DNA of 64,000 nt from Sediminibacterium sp. KACHI17. Lineage in GTDB: Bacteria; Bacteroidota; Bacteroidia; Chitinophagales; Chitinophagaceae. Under the pieces are notes generated by a model that did no database searches, was not told the origin of the DNA, and worked only from the letters and a program-made list of their open reading frames with translations. The stretch is taken from positions 1,116,001 through 1,180,000 of the forward strand of contig NZ_AP029612.1 of the NCBI RefSeq assembly GCF_040362915.1. The letters are read 5' to 3'. The position numbers were made by a program, and so were the translations under genes. This document shows positions 8,666 to 16,672 of the stretch, in pieces (the first letter of the stretch is position 1; each line of letters opens with the position of its first letter).

Positions 8666-9709
8666 TTACAGGTTCTCCCCTTTCAAATTAAAATTCAAAG
8701 AGAACTGATGAAACATCTGGCGTTGATAAAAGCCTGTGGCATAGCGTATCTGTAATTTGGGAAGAATCACACCGGCTCCTGCGGAAAATCCATTCAATCC
8801 ATTGCTGATATTGAAACCATTCAATTCCTGTCTGCGTTGAAAATGATATCCGGTACTGATCTCAATTTTTTCATCCGGAAAAAATTGTACTCCCAGCACA
8901 ACATGGTTAAAGATTTTTTGCAGGGTATTTTTTTTGCTGAAATTATCATCCCCTTCACCGGCTCTAAAAAGTGTGTCGTTATAAAAATTATTGAACCGAT
9001 GCAATTCATGCAGTGTCAATGAAAATTGCACCGGTGCATTTTGCAATTTCTTTGTAACTCCTGCCTGCAGATCAAAAGGCAGTTCTTCTTTACTGCCGGA
9101 TCCAGCATAAGTATTGAATTGTGTACCGATATTTTTTACGGCAATGCCTGCCTGTAGTCCTTTCTCAGGATCATGATAATTCAATCCGATATCCATCGCT
9201 AGTCCGGAAGAACGAAAAAGTCCATAACCGGAATGAATAAACTTGATCGTAGTTCCATACCACCATTTTTCTTTATGGCTTCTCGATGCCATCACCTGAA
9301 TCACATAATCGCGTGGATTGAATCGCCCAATGATATTACCGGATGCATCGGTTTGATCGATGCTGCCATAGTTCAGGTAATTGATACCGAATCCAATATT
9401 GGTCTTAGCCTCTGTTAAATGATACCCGGCACTGATACTGTAATTACTGATACCGGCGATAAATGCATTGAAAGAAGTATTGACTTGACGATTCATCTCC
9501 TTTCGTAATAAAGCGGGGTTATGAAAACTCATCCCGACATCTTTCCCGCTAGTAGTGATGTTGATACCGCCCAATGCCGTTAGTTGTGCGGTATTGGCTT
9601 GTTTAAGAAAACCAAATACAGCATTACCTCCTAAGGTTTGGGCACCTGCGGAGATCAAACAAACTGATAAGGTCAATAAAAGAAATATCCTGTACACCAC
9701 TGTTTTCAA
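8666..9709 (-). CDS. porQ: Type IX secretion protein PorQ
   Basis: A 347-residue outer-membrane beta-barrel protein of the PorQ family (PorV/FadL-like fold), part of the type IX attachment complex with PorU, PorV and PorZ that links cargo to A-LPS at the surface. Support comes from the N-terminal mature motif LKQANTAQLTALGGIN, which holds the conserved ANTARxxALGG-like signature, and from repeating amphipathic strands. The start codon appears to be TTG at 9709: an in-frame stop lies a few codons upstream and TTG gives a signal peptide beginning MKTVVYRIF and ending SAGAQ. GTG at 9700 is the only near alternative. Confidence 0.85.
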   Translation of the reverse strand: MKTVVYRIFLLLTLSVCLISAGAQTLGGNAVFGFLKQANTAQLTALGGINITTSGKDVGMSFHNPALLRKEMNRQVNTSFNAFIAGISNYSISAGYHLTEAKTNIGFGINYLNYGSIDQTDASGNIIGRFNPRDYVIQVMASRSHKEKWWYGTTIKFIHSGYGLFRSSGLAMDIGLNYHDPEKGLQAGIAVKNIGTQFNTYAGSGSKEELPFDLQAGVTKKLQNAPVQFSLTLHELHRFNNFYNDTLFRAGEGDDNFSKKNTLQKIFNHVVLGVQFFPDEKIEISTGYHFQRRQELNGFNISNGLNGFSAGAGVILPKLQIRYATGFYQRQMFHQFSLNFNLKGENL

Positions 9710-9773
9710 ATCTACAAATATGTACGGTTATGGTAGAAATTAATGCGGCTTTGGGGTAGTCTTTAAAATAGAA

Positions 9774-9795
9774 ATCCCCCATGGAGATGGGGGAT
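9774..9795 (-). terminator. Hairpin, probable terminator of lon
   Basis: A perfect 9-bp GC-rich stem (9774-9782 against 9787-9795) with a four-base loop. Read on the minus strand it follows lon and is trailed by a T-rich run, TTTCTATTTT. A second weaker stem (AACAT/ATGTT) lies between it and the lon stop. The 9796-9887 stretch holds nothing else I recognise. Confidence 0.6.
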
Positions 9796-9887
9796 CTTAA
9801 CCCTTAAAACAACCAACATGAAGAAAATGTTGATGTCTAAATAACAAGACCGCCAATGAAAAGTTCAGACAGCCCCTAATTTTAATG

Positions 9888-12290
9888 TCATACGAGTGCA
9901 ATATCTACTACCTGCTGCATCGTCTTCACGTAATGAAATTCTACCCCTTTGATATAATCTCCTTCGATCTCTTTTACATCTTTTTCATTCTGCCAGCAAA
10001 GGATGATCTCTTTCAGACCTGATCGTTTAGCTGCCAGTACTTTTTCTTTGATACCTCCTACCGGTAACACCTGTCCGCGAAGTGTGATTTCACCGGTCAT
10101 GGCCAAATATGGCTTTACTTTCCGTCCGGTAAAAGCTGAAGCCAAAGAGGTAAGCATGGTAATTCCGGCGCTCGGACCATCTTTTGGAACGGCCCCTTCC
10201 GGCACATGGATATGAATGGCTTTTTTTGAAAATTCTTCCGGATCGATACCATATTTCCGAGCATTGGCTTGCAAATAGCTCAAGGCCGTGCTGGCACTTT
10301 CTTTCATCACATTCCCCAAATTACCCGTGAGTTTAAGCTCGCCCTTTCCTTCTCCCAGAATGGTTTCAATAAATAAGATATCACCACCCACATAAGTCCA
10401 GGCAAGACCAACTGCTACGCCCGGCATGTTGGCGGTTTTATAGATCTCATTGCTATATCGTGCCTGACCGAGTATTTTCTCAACGTCCTGTAAAGTGAGT
10501 GTTGATTTTACCTTGTTTTTGATCGCCAGTTCTTTCGCCTGATAACGCATCAATGCTGCAAGCTGTCTGTCCAGTTCACGTACCCCACTTTCACGTGTAT
10601 AATTTTCAATGACTTTTTCCAATACTTTGTCATTGATCTTGATATTCACTTTGGACAATCCATGTGCTTCTTTTTGTTTAGGAAGCAGGTGACGTTTGGC
10701 GATCTCTACTTTTTCTTCAACCGCATATCCGCTGAGGTCAATGATCTCCAGACGGTCGCGCAGGGCCGGCTGAATATTTTGAAGATTATTGGCGGTGGCA
10801 ATAAACAATACTTTACTCAGATCATATTCCAGCTCCAGGTAATTATCATAGAATGTATTATTCTGTTCCGGATCCAGTACTTCCAATAAAGCAGAGGATG
10901 GATCACCCCTGAAATCATTCCCGATCTTATCAATTTCATCCAGTATCATTACCGGATTAGATGATTTGCACTTGCGGATATTCTGTAAGATCCTGCCAGG
11001 CATGGCGCCGATATATGTTTTTCTGTGACCGCGGATCTCACTCTCATCATGCATACCACCCAAGCTCAAACGAACATATTTTCTACCGATCGCATGAGCA
11101 ATAGAACGTCCTAAAGAAGTTTTACCGATACCAGGAGGGCCTAGGAAACAAAGTATCGGGCTCTTCATGTCACCTTTCAACTTCAGCACGGCGAGGTATT
11201 CCAGGATACGGCTTTTGATCTTGGTCATGCCATAATGATCGATGTCAAGTACTTTCTGTGCATTTTTCAGATCGTAGTTGTCATCGGTATGTTCATTCCA
11301 TGGGAGATCAAGCATCAGATCGAGGTGATTGTACACCACAGAATAATCTGGTGTACTGGGATGCATACGCTCTAATTTCTCAATGCCTGATTTGAACAGG
11401 TTTTTAGCAGCATCAGGCCATTTTTTACCTTCTGCTTTTTTCTTCATTTCAGCGATCTCACGTTCATTGGTATCACCCCCCAACTCTTCTTTGATGCTTT
11501 TCAGTTGCTGTTGAAGGAAATAATCTCTTTGCTGTTTATCGATCTCAGTTCTTGTTTTATTGGTCACTTTATCTTTCAACTCGGCAAACTGAAGTTCGCG
11601 CTGAAGTATCTGGATCAGCTTCTCAGCCCGCTGATGGATATCATTGATTTCCAGTAAACCTTGTTTCTCTGCCAGCTCACTATTCAGGTTACTGCTAACA
11701 AAGTTGATGAGGAAGGAAGGGTTTTCAATATTCTTAAGGATGATCGATGCCTCTGTTGGCAAATTGGGCGATAATTGAATGATCTGTGTTGCCAGGTCTT
11801 TGATACTGCTAACGATGGCATCAAAATCTTCATGAGAAGGTACCTCATCATCTGCGAGCATACGAATAGATGCTCTGAAATAAGGATCTTCTGAATCCAT
11901 TTTGAGCAATTCAAATCGTTTCTTACCCTGAATGATGATGGTTGTACCGCCATCAGGCATTTTGATGAGCTTGATGATCTTGGCGATGGTACCAATGGCG
12001 CAAAGGTCTTTGGGTTCCGGATCCTCGATATTGGCATCTTTTTGTGCCACAACGCCTACCAGCTTATCTGATTTGTAGGCTTCATTCACTGCCTTAATGC
12101 TTTTATCACGTCCGACCGTAATGGGTAATACCACACCCGGAAAAAGAACGGTATTGCGCAAGGGTAAAATTGGAAGGGTTTCAGGAATAATGGTATCCTT
12201 ATCGAATTCACCATCTGTTTCATTGATGGGAATGATGGGCATAAAATCCGTATCGTCTTCTGATCTAAAAAAAAGTTTCTCTTTCAACAT
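9888..12290 (-). CDS. lon: ATP-dependent protease Lon
   Basis: An 800-residue Lon protease that degrades misfolded and regulatory proteins in the cytoplasm. The N-terminal LON substrate-binding domain (about 40-240) begins with LPILPLRNTVLFPG. The AAA+ domain has Walker A GPPGIGKTS near 383-391 and Walker B VMILDEIDK near 450. The C-terminal protease domain carries the Ser-Lys dyad: serine in PKDGPSAG (about 706) and lysine in GGIKEK (about 749). Length matches the bacterial LonA family. A possible minus-strand -7 element is at 12358-12365. Confidence 0.96.
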   Translation of the reverse strand: MLKEKLFFRSEDDTDFMPIIPINETDGEFDKDTIIPETLPILPLRNTVLFPGVVLPITVGRDKSIKAVNEAYKSDKLVGVVAQKDANIEDPEPKDLCAIGTIAKIIKLIKMPDGGTTIIIQGKKRFELLKMDSEDPYFRASIRMLADDEVPSHEDFDAIVSSIKDLATQIIQLSPNLPTEASIILKNIENPSFLINFVSSNLNSELAEKQGLLEINDIHQRAEKLIQILQRELQFAELKDKVTNKTRTEIDKQQRDYFLQQQLKSIKEELGGDTNEREIAEMKKKAEGKKWPDAAKNLFKSGIEKLERMHPSTPDYSVVYNHLDLMLDLPWNEHTDDNYDLKNAQKVLDIDHYGMTKIKSRILEYLAVLKLKGDMKSPILCFLGPPGIGKTSLGRSIAHAIGRKYVRLSLGGMHDESEIRGHRKTYIGAMPGRILQNIRKCKSSNPVMILDEIDKIGNDFRGDPSSALLEVLDPEQNNTFYDNYLELEYDLSKVLFIATANNLQNIQPALRDRLEIIDLSGYAVEEKVEIAKRHLLPKQKEAHGLSKVNIKINDKVLEKVIENYTRESGVRELDRQLAALMRYQAKELAIKNKVKSTLTLQDVEKILGQARYSNEIYKTANMPGVAVGLAWTYVGGDILFIETILGEGKGELKLTGNLGNVMKESASTALSYLQANARKYGIDPEEFSKKAIHIHVPEGAVPKDGPSAGITMLTSLASAFTGRKVKPYLAMTGEITLRGQVLPVGGIKEKVLAAKRSGLKEIILCWQNEKDVKEIEGDYIKGVEFHYVKTMQQVVDIALV

Positions 12291-12427
12291 AATAAATGAA
12301 TCAGTCTTAAGTCATAATGTCACATAAACCCACTTAGATTCATGCAAGCTTAGTCGGCAAAAATAAGTCAATATTGATGCCATGAAGGATAAATGAGTGT
12401 GACCGGTACAAAGTGGCGCAAAAAAAA

Positions 12428-12453
12428 TCTCCCACCATCGGCGGGAGACTTTT
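12428..12453 (-). terminator. Terminator of the small lipoprotein gene
   Basis: A 9-bp stem with one mismatch (12428-12436 against 12440-12448, loop ATC). On the minus strand it is followed by eight T residues, about 70 bp after the lipoprotein stop. A CCCGA-type palindrome (12458-12474) and a second perfect stem (12477-12490) lie between it and the gene. Confidence 0.85.
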
Positions 12454-12515
12454 TAAATCCCGATTTTGTCGGGAAGCTTCTTGCAAGAAGTAATATTGTC
12501 TAAAAACAAATACTA

Positions 12516-12713
12516 CTAGTGAGCAGCAGGAGCAGCAGCTGAAGAATCAGTTGTTGCAGCAGCAGAAGAATCTGTAGTTGCAGCAGAAGAATCAGTTGTT
12601 GCTGGAGCTACAGTTTCAGTTGCAGCTGAATCAGTTGTAGCTTCTTTGTTTTCACCTGAATTACATGCAGCCATGAAACCTGCAACAGCCAAAATTGCGA
12701 ATACTTTTTTCAT
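12516..12713 (-). CDS. Small Ala/Thr/Ser-rich lipoprotein
   Basis: A 65-residue lipoprotein. The start is the ATG at 12713, which gives the signal MKKVFAILAVAGFMAAC with lipobox cysteine 17. The mature part is low in complexity: acidic at first, then built from repeats of ATTDSSA-type units, which are also near-repeats at the DNA level. Related small lipoproteins are common in Chitinophagaceae, but no function is known to me. It has a near-consensus promoter just upstream and its own terminator, so it is probably a well-expressed single gene. Confidence 0.78.
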   Translation of the reverse strand: MKKVFAILAVAGFMAACNSGENKEATTDSAATETVAPATTDSSAATTDSSAAATTDSSAAAPAAH

Positions 12714-12746
12714 TGTACTTGTTTTTTGAGTTATTTTGTTTGGGCG

Positions 12747-12777
12747 CAAAGATAAAGGTCGTTTTCTCTTTTACAAA
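12747..12777 (-). promoter_or_regulatory. Bacteroidota-type promoter for the small lipoprotein
   Basis: On the minus strand TTTG (12774-12777) is followed by 19 nt and TATCTTTG (12747-12754), an exact fit to the Bacteroidota TTTG/TAnnTTTG consensus. The lipoprotein ATG at 12713 lies 33 bp downstream of the -7 element. Confidence 0.75.
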
Positions 12778-12793
12778 CTTTTAACAGACTTTT

Positions 12794-14107
12794 TTACTTT
12801 TTTCTGAAGAAAATTCTGACCGGCACTCCTTTAAAATTAAAGTTTGAGCGGAGTTGATTCTCCAAATAATTGCGATAAGGCATCTTAATATCATCCGGAT
12901 AGTTCGTGAAAAAGGCAAAAGATGGTACCACGGTCGGTAATTGTGTCACATATTTAATTTTTACTGTATTACCCCTAACTACAGGAGCATGGTATGCCTG
13001 CACCGCTTTCAACATCACATCGTTGAGTTGTGAGGTTGGGATCTTACGTTTCTTATTATCGTACACTTCAAGGGCCATTTCGATGGCTTTGAAGATGCGG
13101 GTTTTATCTTTCACAGAGATAAACAACACCGGTACATCGGTAAACGGAGCGATCTTCGACTTTAAAGTTTTTTCGTAATCACGTGCCGTATTTGTCTCTT
13201 TTTCAATGAGATCCCACTTATTTACTAATACTACCACACCTTTTCCTTTTCGTGTGGCCAAGCTAAAAATGGTGACATCCTGGGCAGTGATTCCTTTATC
13301 AGCATCCAATACCAATAAACAGACATCTGCCTCATCCATCGCTTTTATGGCCCTGATGATCGAATAAAACTCTAGATCATCCTTTTCTTTACTTTTCTTT
13401 CGGATACCGGCGGTATCAATCAGAATAAATTCCTTTTGGAATAACTTATAGTGCGTATGAATGGTATCCCTGGTTGTACCAGCGATATCACTCACGATCG
13501 TTCTCTCCTCACCGATCAATGCGTTCAGCAATGACGATTTCCCCACGTTGGGTTGCCCGATGATCGCAAACTTTGGAAGCTGATCTTCCTCCAATACCTC
13601 CGCTGAGTCTGCATCAGATATCCCAGCTGCAATGGCATCCATCAACTCTCCTGTTCCACTACCGGAAATACTGCTAATGAAGAAGTTATGAGCGAAACCT
13701 AAACTATAAAATTCAGTAGCTTCCAGCTCTCGTGTTCCATTATCGACCTTGTTTACGACTACATAAACCGGCTTGGTGGTACGTCTGAGCATATCTGCCA
13801 TTGCCTCATCCAGGTCAGTGATGCCGGTTGCGACATCTACCATGAAGATGATGGCATTGGCCTCATCAATGGCGATTTTCACCTGCTTACGGATCTCCTT
13901 TTCGAAAATATCTTCTGTGTTGGGCACAAATCCACCAGTATCGATCAGGTTGAACACTTTACCATTCCAGTCAGCGATACCATACTGACGGTCACGTGTA
14001 ACCCCACTGATATCATCCACAATGGCTTTTCTTTTTTCTAATAAACGATTAAAGAATGTACTCTTACCGACGTTCGGTCTTCCAACAATTGCAACTGTAT
14101 AATCCAT
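12794..14107 (-). CDS. der: Ribosome biogenesis GTPase Der (EngA)
   Basis: A 437-residue protein with two tandem GTPase domains, the hallmark of Der. The first P-loop is GRPNVGKST (8-16), with DTGG (about 57) and NKVD (about 118). The second P-loop is GQPNVGKSS (about 183), with DTAG and NKWD. A C-terminal KH-like domain covers about 350-437. Der acts in 50S subunit maturation. It lies downstream of era on the same strand with 42 bp between, so the two GTPases form an operon. Confidence 0.96.
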   Translation of the reverse strand: MDYTVAIVGRPNVGKSTFFNRLLEKRKAIVDDISGVTRDRQYGIADWNGKVFNLIDTGGFVPNTEDIFEKEIRKQVKIAIDEANAIIFMVDVATGITDLDEAMADMLRRTTKPVYVVVNKVDNGTRELEATEFYSLGFAHNFFISSISGSGTGELMDAIAAGISDADSAEVLEEDQLPKFAIIGQPNVGKSSLLNALIGEERTIVSDIAGTTRDTIHTHYKLFQKEFILIDTAGIRKKSKEKDDLEFYSIIRAIKAMDEADVCLLVLDADKGITAQDVTIFSLATRKGKGVVVLVNKWDLIEKETNTARDYEKTLKSKIAPFTDVPVLFISVKDKTRIFKAIEMALEVYDNKKRKIPTSQLNDVMLKAVQAYHAPVVRGNTVKIKYVTQLPTVVPSFAFFTNYPDDIKMPYRNYLENQLRSNFNFKGVPVRIFFRKK

Positions 14108-14149
14108 ATTTTTAATTTATTTAAATCTCTTAATTAATTGATAATCATT

Positions 14150-15022
14150 TTATTGATATCCATATTCATTTAATTGCATTTCATTGTCTCTCCATTTCGG
14201 TCTCACTTTAATAAAAAGTTCAAGAAAGACTTTACGGCCAATAAAGGCTTCAATATCTTTTCTGGCCAATGTTCCTACCTCCCTGATCATCTTGCCTTTA
14301 TCGCCAATAATGATCGCTTTCTGACTCTCTCTTTGCACAATGATATCCGCCTGAATTTTGACAAGGGTTTCCTTTTCCTTGAATTCATTTACCATGACTG
14401 CGGTATGATAGGGTATCTCATCACCAAATAACTCATAGATCTTCTCGCGGATCATTTCCCCTACAAAAAACTTGGTAGGCAGATCACTTAGGTCTTCTTC
14501 ACTATAAAAAGGAACCCCTTCAGGTAATAATGCCAGAATGACATCCAGCAGTTTTTGTAGATGGATCTTTTGAAGCGCGGATATTTTGATCAATTGCTTG
14601 CAATAGGGCTTGGTACCGAAGAAAGCCTCTGCCTCTGCGATCTTACCATTTGCGGCCGTATCGATCTTATTCAGGACCAATAATGCAGGTACTTTTAGAC
14701 GCAGAGAGGAAAAAATTGCATCGCATTCCTGAAAATCATCATTAGCATCCACCATCAATAAAGCCAGATCCGCATCTTCCAAAGCTCCTTTTACGGAGTC
14801 CATCATGCGCTGATGAAGCTTATACTTAGGATCAATGATTCCCGGGGTATCGGAAAAAATGATCTGATACTCACCCGGCTTGTTCAAAAAAGCCTTGATA
14901 CGATGCCGCGTGGTTTGTACCCTTGGGGATACAATGGCCATTTTCTCTCCCACCAAGGCATTCAGCAAAGTGCTTTTACCCGCGTTGGGACGACCAAATA
15001 TGTTAACGAAACCTGATTTCAT
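14150..15022 (-). CDS. era: GTPase Era
   Basis: A 290-residue protein with an N-terminal GTPase domain (P-loop GRPNAGKST at 10-18, DTPG near 59, NKID near 122) and a C-terminal KH RNA-binding domain with the motif IIIGDKGKMIREVG (about 235-250). Era binds the 3' end of 16S rRNA and aids 30S assembly. It is the first gene of the era-der pair. The spacer up to the tRNA remnant at 15228 holds a terminator hairpin on the minus strand but no other gene. Confidence 0.96.
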   Translation of the reverse strand: MKSGFVNIFGRPNAGKSTLLNALVGEKMAIVSPRVQTTRHRIKAFLNKPGEYQIIFSDTPGIIDPKYKLHQRMMDSVKGALEDADLALLMVDANDDFQECDAIFSSLRLKVPALLVLNKIDTAANGKIAEAEAFFGTKPYCKQLIKISALQKIHLQKLLDVILALLPEGVPFYSEEDLSDLPTKFFVGEMIREKIYELFGDEIPYHTAVMVNEFKEKETLVKIQADIIVQRESQKAIIIGDKGKMIREVGTLARKDIEAFIGRKVFLELFIKVRPKWRDNEMQLNEYGYQ

Positions 15023-15189
15023 AAGGTTGTTTTCAAATGATGCCTTGACTAATTTCCGAAAGTTTTCTGAGGAGAGGGATATAGAAATGGAGATAAACGC
15101 GTTTGTAACCTGTCTTGATCGGTTACTAGGTCTTCTAACATTCAGTATCCGGAGTATCCTCCAGCCGAAAAAAAGTCATGCTGACTTAA

Positions 15190-15216
15190 AAAATAAAAGC
15201 CTCAAATTGAGGCTTT
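15190..15216 (-). terminator. Terminator after the tRNA-Met remnant
   Basis: A ten-base inverted repeat (15196-15205 against 15207-15216) reads on the minus strand as a stem followed by TTTTATTTTTT. It lies just after the partial tRNA copy, mirroring the terminator behind the intact tRNA at 15538-15565. Confidence 0.7.
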
Positions 15217-15227
15217 CAAGTTTGATT

Positions 15228-15281
15228 GTTGCGAGGGAAGGGATCGAACCTCCGTCCGCCTCAGGCGGATATGAGCCCTAA
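15228..15281 (-). pseudogene. Partial copy of the tRNA-Met 3' part
   Basis: The 27 bp at 15228-15254 are identical to 15569-15595, the 3' acceptor and T-arm of the intact initiator tRNA. The copy then diverges through a 13-base palindrome (CCGCCT, one base, AGGCGG) and rejoins with a TATGAGCCC stretch that equals the anticodon region. The 5' half is missing, so it cannot be a working tRNA. It flanks the GIY-YIG ORF, forming a direct repeat with the intact gene. Confidence 0.75.
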
Positions 15282-15287
15282 GAGCAG

Positions 15288-15533
15288 TTAAAGAGAAAAT
15301 GTATTTCTGATCCATTCTCTTCCTTTTCCTGACTTTAGTGCCTTCTCTCTACAAAGAGCTTCTTGCTTGGTCTCAAAATCTTCAAAATGAATCAATTTCC
15401 ATGGTCGATACAATCTTGTCCAACCTTTCTTACCAAGCTCGTTATGTGATTTAAGCCTTTCTTCTAAGTTTCCGGTATATCCTATGTAGATTTTATCATA
15501 GGACTCCGAATACAAAATATAGACTGTAAACAT
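15288..15533 (-). CDS. Small GIY-YIG nuclease-domain protein
   Basis: An 81-residue protein that is essentially one GIY-YIG domain. YILYSESYDKIYIGYTG holds the two motif strands, with Arg (LEERLKSHN) and Glu (KQEALCREK) at the expected catalytic positions. Family members include homing endonucleases and stand-alone UPF0213-type proteins. In Bacteroidota such short ORFs often sit beside tRNA genes. Here it lies between the intact initiator tRNA and a partial tRNA copy, so it may be a mobile module; nuclease activity is not shown. Confidence 0.85.
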   Translation of the reverse strand: MFTVYILYSESYDKIYIGYTGNLEERLKSHNELGKKGWTRLYRPWKLIHFEDFETKQEALCREKALKSGKGREWIRNTFSL

Positions 15534-15537
15534 AACT

Positions 15538-15565
15538 AAAAAGACCTCCTTTTGAGGCCTTTCTT
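15538..15565 (-). terminator. Terminator of tRNA-fMet
   Basis: A seven-base stem with one wobble (15542-15548 against 15554-15560) followed on the minus strand by TTTTT. It lies 5 bp after the tRNA 3' end and 5 bp upstream of the GIY-YIG start. Confidence 0.65.
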
Positions 15566-15569
15566 TCTG

Positions 15570-15641
<72 letters not shown>

Positions 15642-15696
15642 ATGTTTGGGTTGCAAAGGTACGGGCTGGCAGTTTCCCTACCAAATAATTATTGGT

Positions 15697-16428
15697 TTAA
15701 TCACCACTTCTTCTTTTGATAGAAGCTCCGCCACTGGTATTAATGTCTCGTATCAATCCTTCACCCTTATAATATACAGAGCTGGCACCACTCGCTTGGG
15801 CACTTAATTCTTTATTGACACTGATCCTTGCAACAGAAGCACCTGTAGCATCGATCTTACAATAATCACTGTTCAGATCATAACAACGAACATCACTGGC
15901 TCCATTCGCATCAATATTCAGTTTAGTAACAGTACCCGTTACCTGAATTCTGGATGCACCGGATGCTTCCAGCTTTAAGTTCTCTCCTTCTACTTCGCCT
16001 TTAAAATCACTGGCACCCGACATTTGAATACGCAATTGATCTGATTTGATCTTACCCGATACTTTTACATTACATGCTCCTGAAGCTTCAATACCTGTGA
16101 TCGATTTGAACGTAACATAAGCCTTCATCTTATTATTATTCCACTTACGCCAGTTCAACCCTTTTCCGTCGAAATAGATACGTAGTACACTCCCACGCAT
16201 TTCCGTACGGATTCTTTTCAGTATTTCATCATCATTGGCACTCACAGCTACCGCTTCTTCTGATCCCTGTGAAATATACAGATCAATGGCGCTGGAAACT
16301 TCGATCGCAGTAAAGCCCTGATGATTTCTCACTTCAGCATTTCCATCATATACCAGGTTCTTTTCTACCTGTGACAATCCTACCATGGCGGTTGATACCA
16401 ACATGATAAAAAGTATAAATCGTTTCAT
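15697..16428 (-). CDS. Secreted DUF2807 (head GIN domain) beta-solenoid protein
   Basis: A 243-residue exported protein. The ATG at 16428 gives a signal peptide ending near VGLSQ; an ORF extension 18 codons upstream is unlikely. The mature part is a DUF2807 / putative auto-transporter adhesin head GIN domain, a right-handed beta-solenoid with recurrent SGASxxxVxG units (for example EASGASRIQVTG and DANGASDVRC). The domain is abundant in Bacteroidota and its role is unclear. It is divergent from the TPP riboswitch and TonB receptor; a possible -7 element TAACTTTG is at 16462-16469. Confidence 0.82.
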   Translation of the reverse strand: MKRFILFIMLVSTAMVGLSQVEKNLVYDGNAEVRNHQGFTAIEVSSAIDLYISQGSEEAVAVSANDDEILKRIRTEMRGSVLRIYFDGKGLNWRKWNNNKMKAYVTFKSITGIEASGACNVKVSGKIKSDQLRIQMSGASDFKGEVEGENLKLEASGASRIQVTGTVTKLNIDANGASDVRCYDLNSDYCKIDATGASVARISVNKELSAQASGASSVYYKGEGLIRDINTSGGASIKRRSGD

Positions 16429-16472
16429 ACGAGTGTTTTGAGTGTAACGAATCATGTAAAACAAAGTTACAG

Positions 16473-16503
16473 TTGGGAGCAATTTAGCTATTTCATAGTT
16501 TTG
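16473..16503 (+). promoter_or_regulatory. Promoter upstream of the TPP riboswitch
   Basis: TTGG (16473-16476), 19 nt, then TAGTTTTG (16496-16503), which matches the Bacteroidota TAnnTTTG -7 element exactly and the -33 element partly. The predicted start falls around 16507, just before the riboswitch, as expected. Confidence 0.65.
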
Positions 16504-16511
16504 CGGCAGAT

Positions 16512-16603
16512 CATTCCTCGGGGTGCTTCTCCCGATCTAATCGGGAAGGCTGAGATAATACCCGTTGAACCTGAACAGGGTAATTCCTGCGAAGGGAAGG
16601 CGT
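16512..16603 (+). promoter_or_regulatory. TPP riboswitch (THI element)
   Basis: The conserved THI-box segments occur in order: GGGGTGC (16520-16526), CTGAGATAATACCC (16550-16563), GAACCTGA (16567-16574), CAGGGTAAT (16576-16584) and CCTGCGAAGGGA (16586-16597). These form the thiamine pyrophosphate aptamer. The variable P3 arm is a perfect palindromic hairpin (16530-16546). About 70 nt follow before the TonB receptor ATG; a TTCCC stretch near 16634 could pair with GGGAA in the aptamer 3' part as the switching strand, which is inference. High TPP should lower expression of the receptor. Confidence 0.95.
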
Positions 16604-16672
16604 ACATTTTTGGTCGTACCTCTCCATTAGCTGTTTCCCTGTTCCCATTATTAACTTTTTAAATCATTTCAA

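Noticed and set aside
9829..9855. Tiny plus-strand ORF starting ATGAAGAAAATG after the lon terminator
   Set aside because: Only eight codons, no downstream gene on that strand, and the sequence is better read as a weak minus-strand stem.
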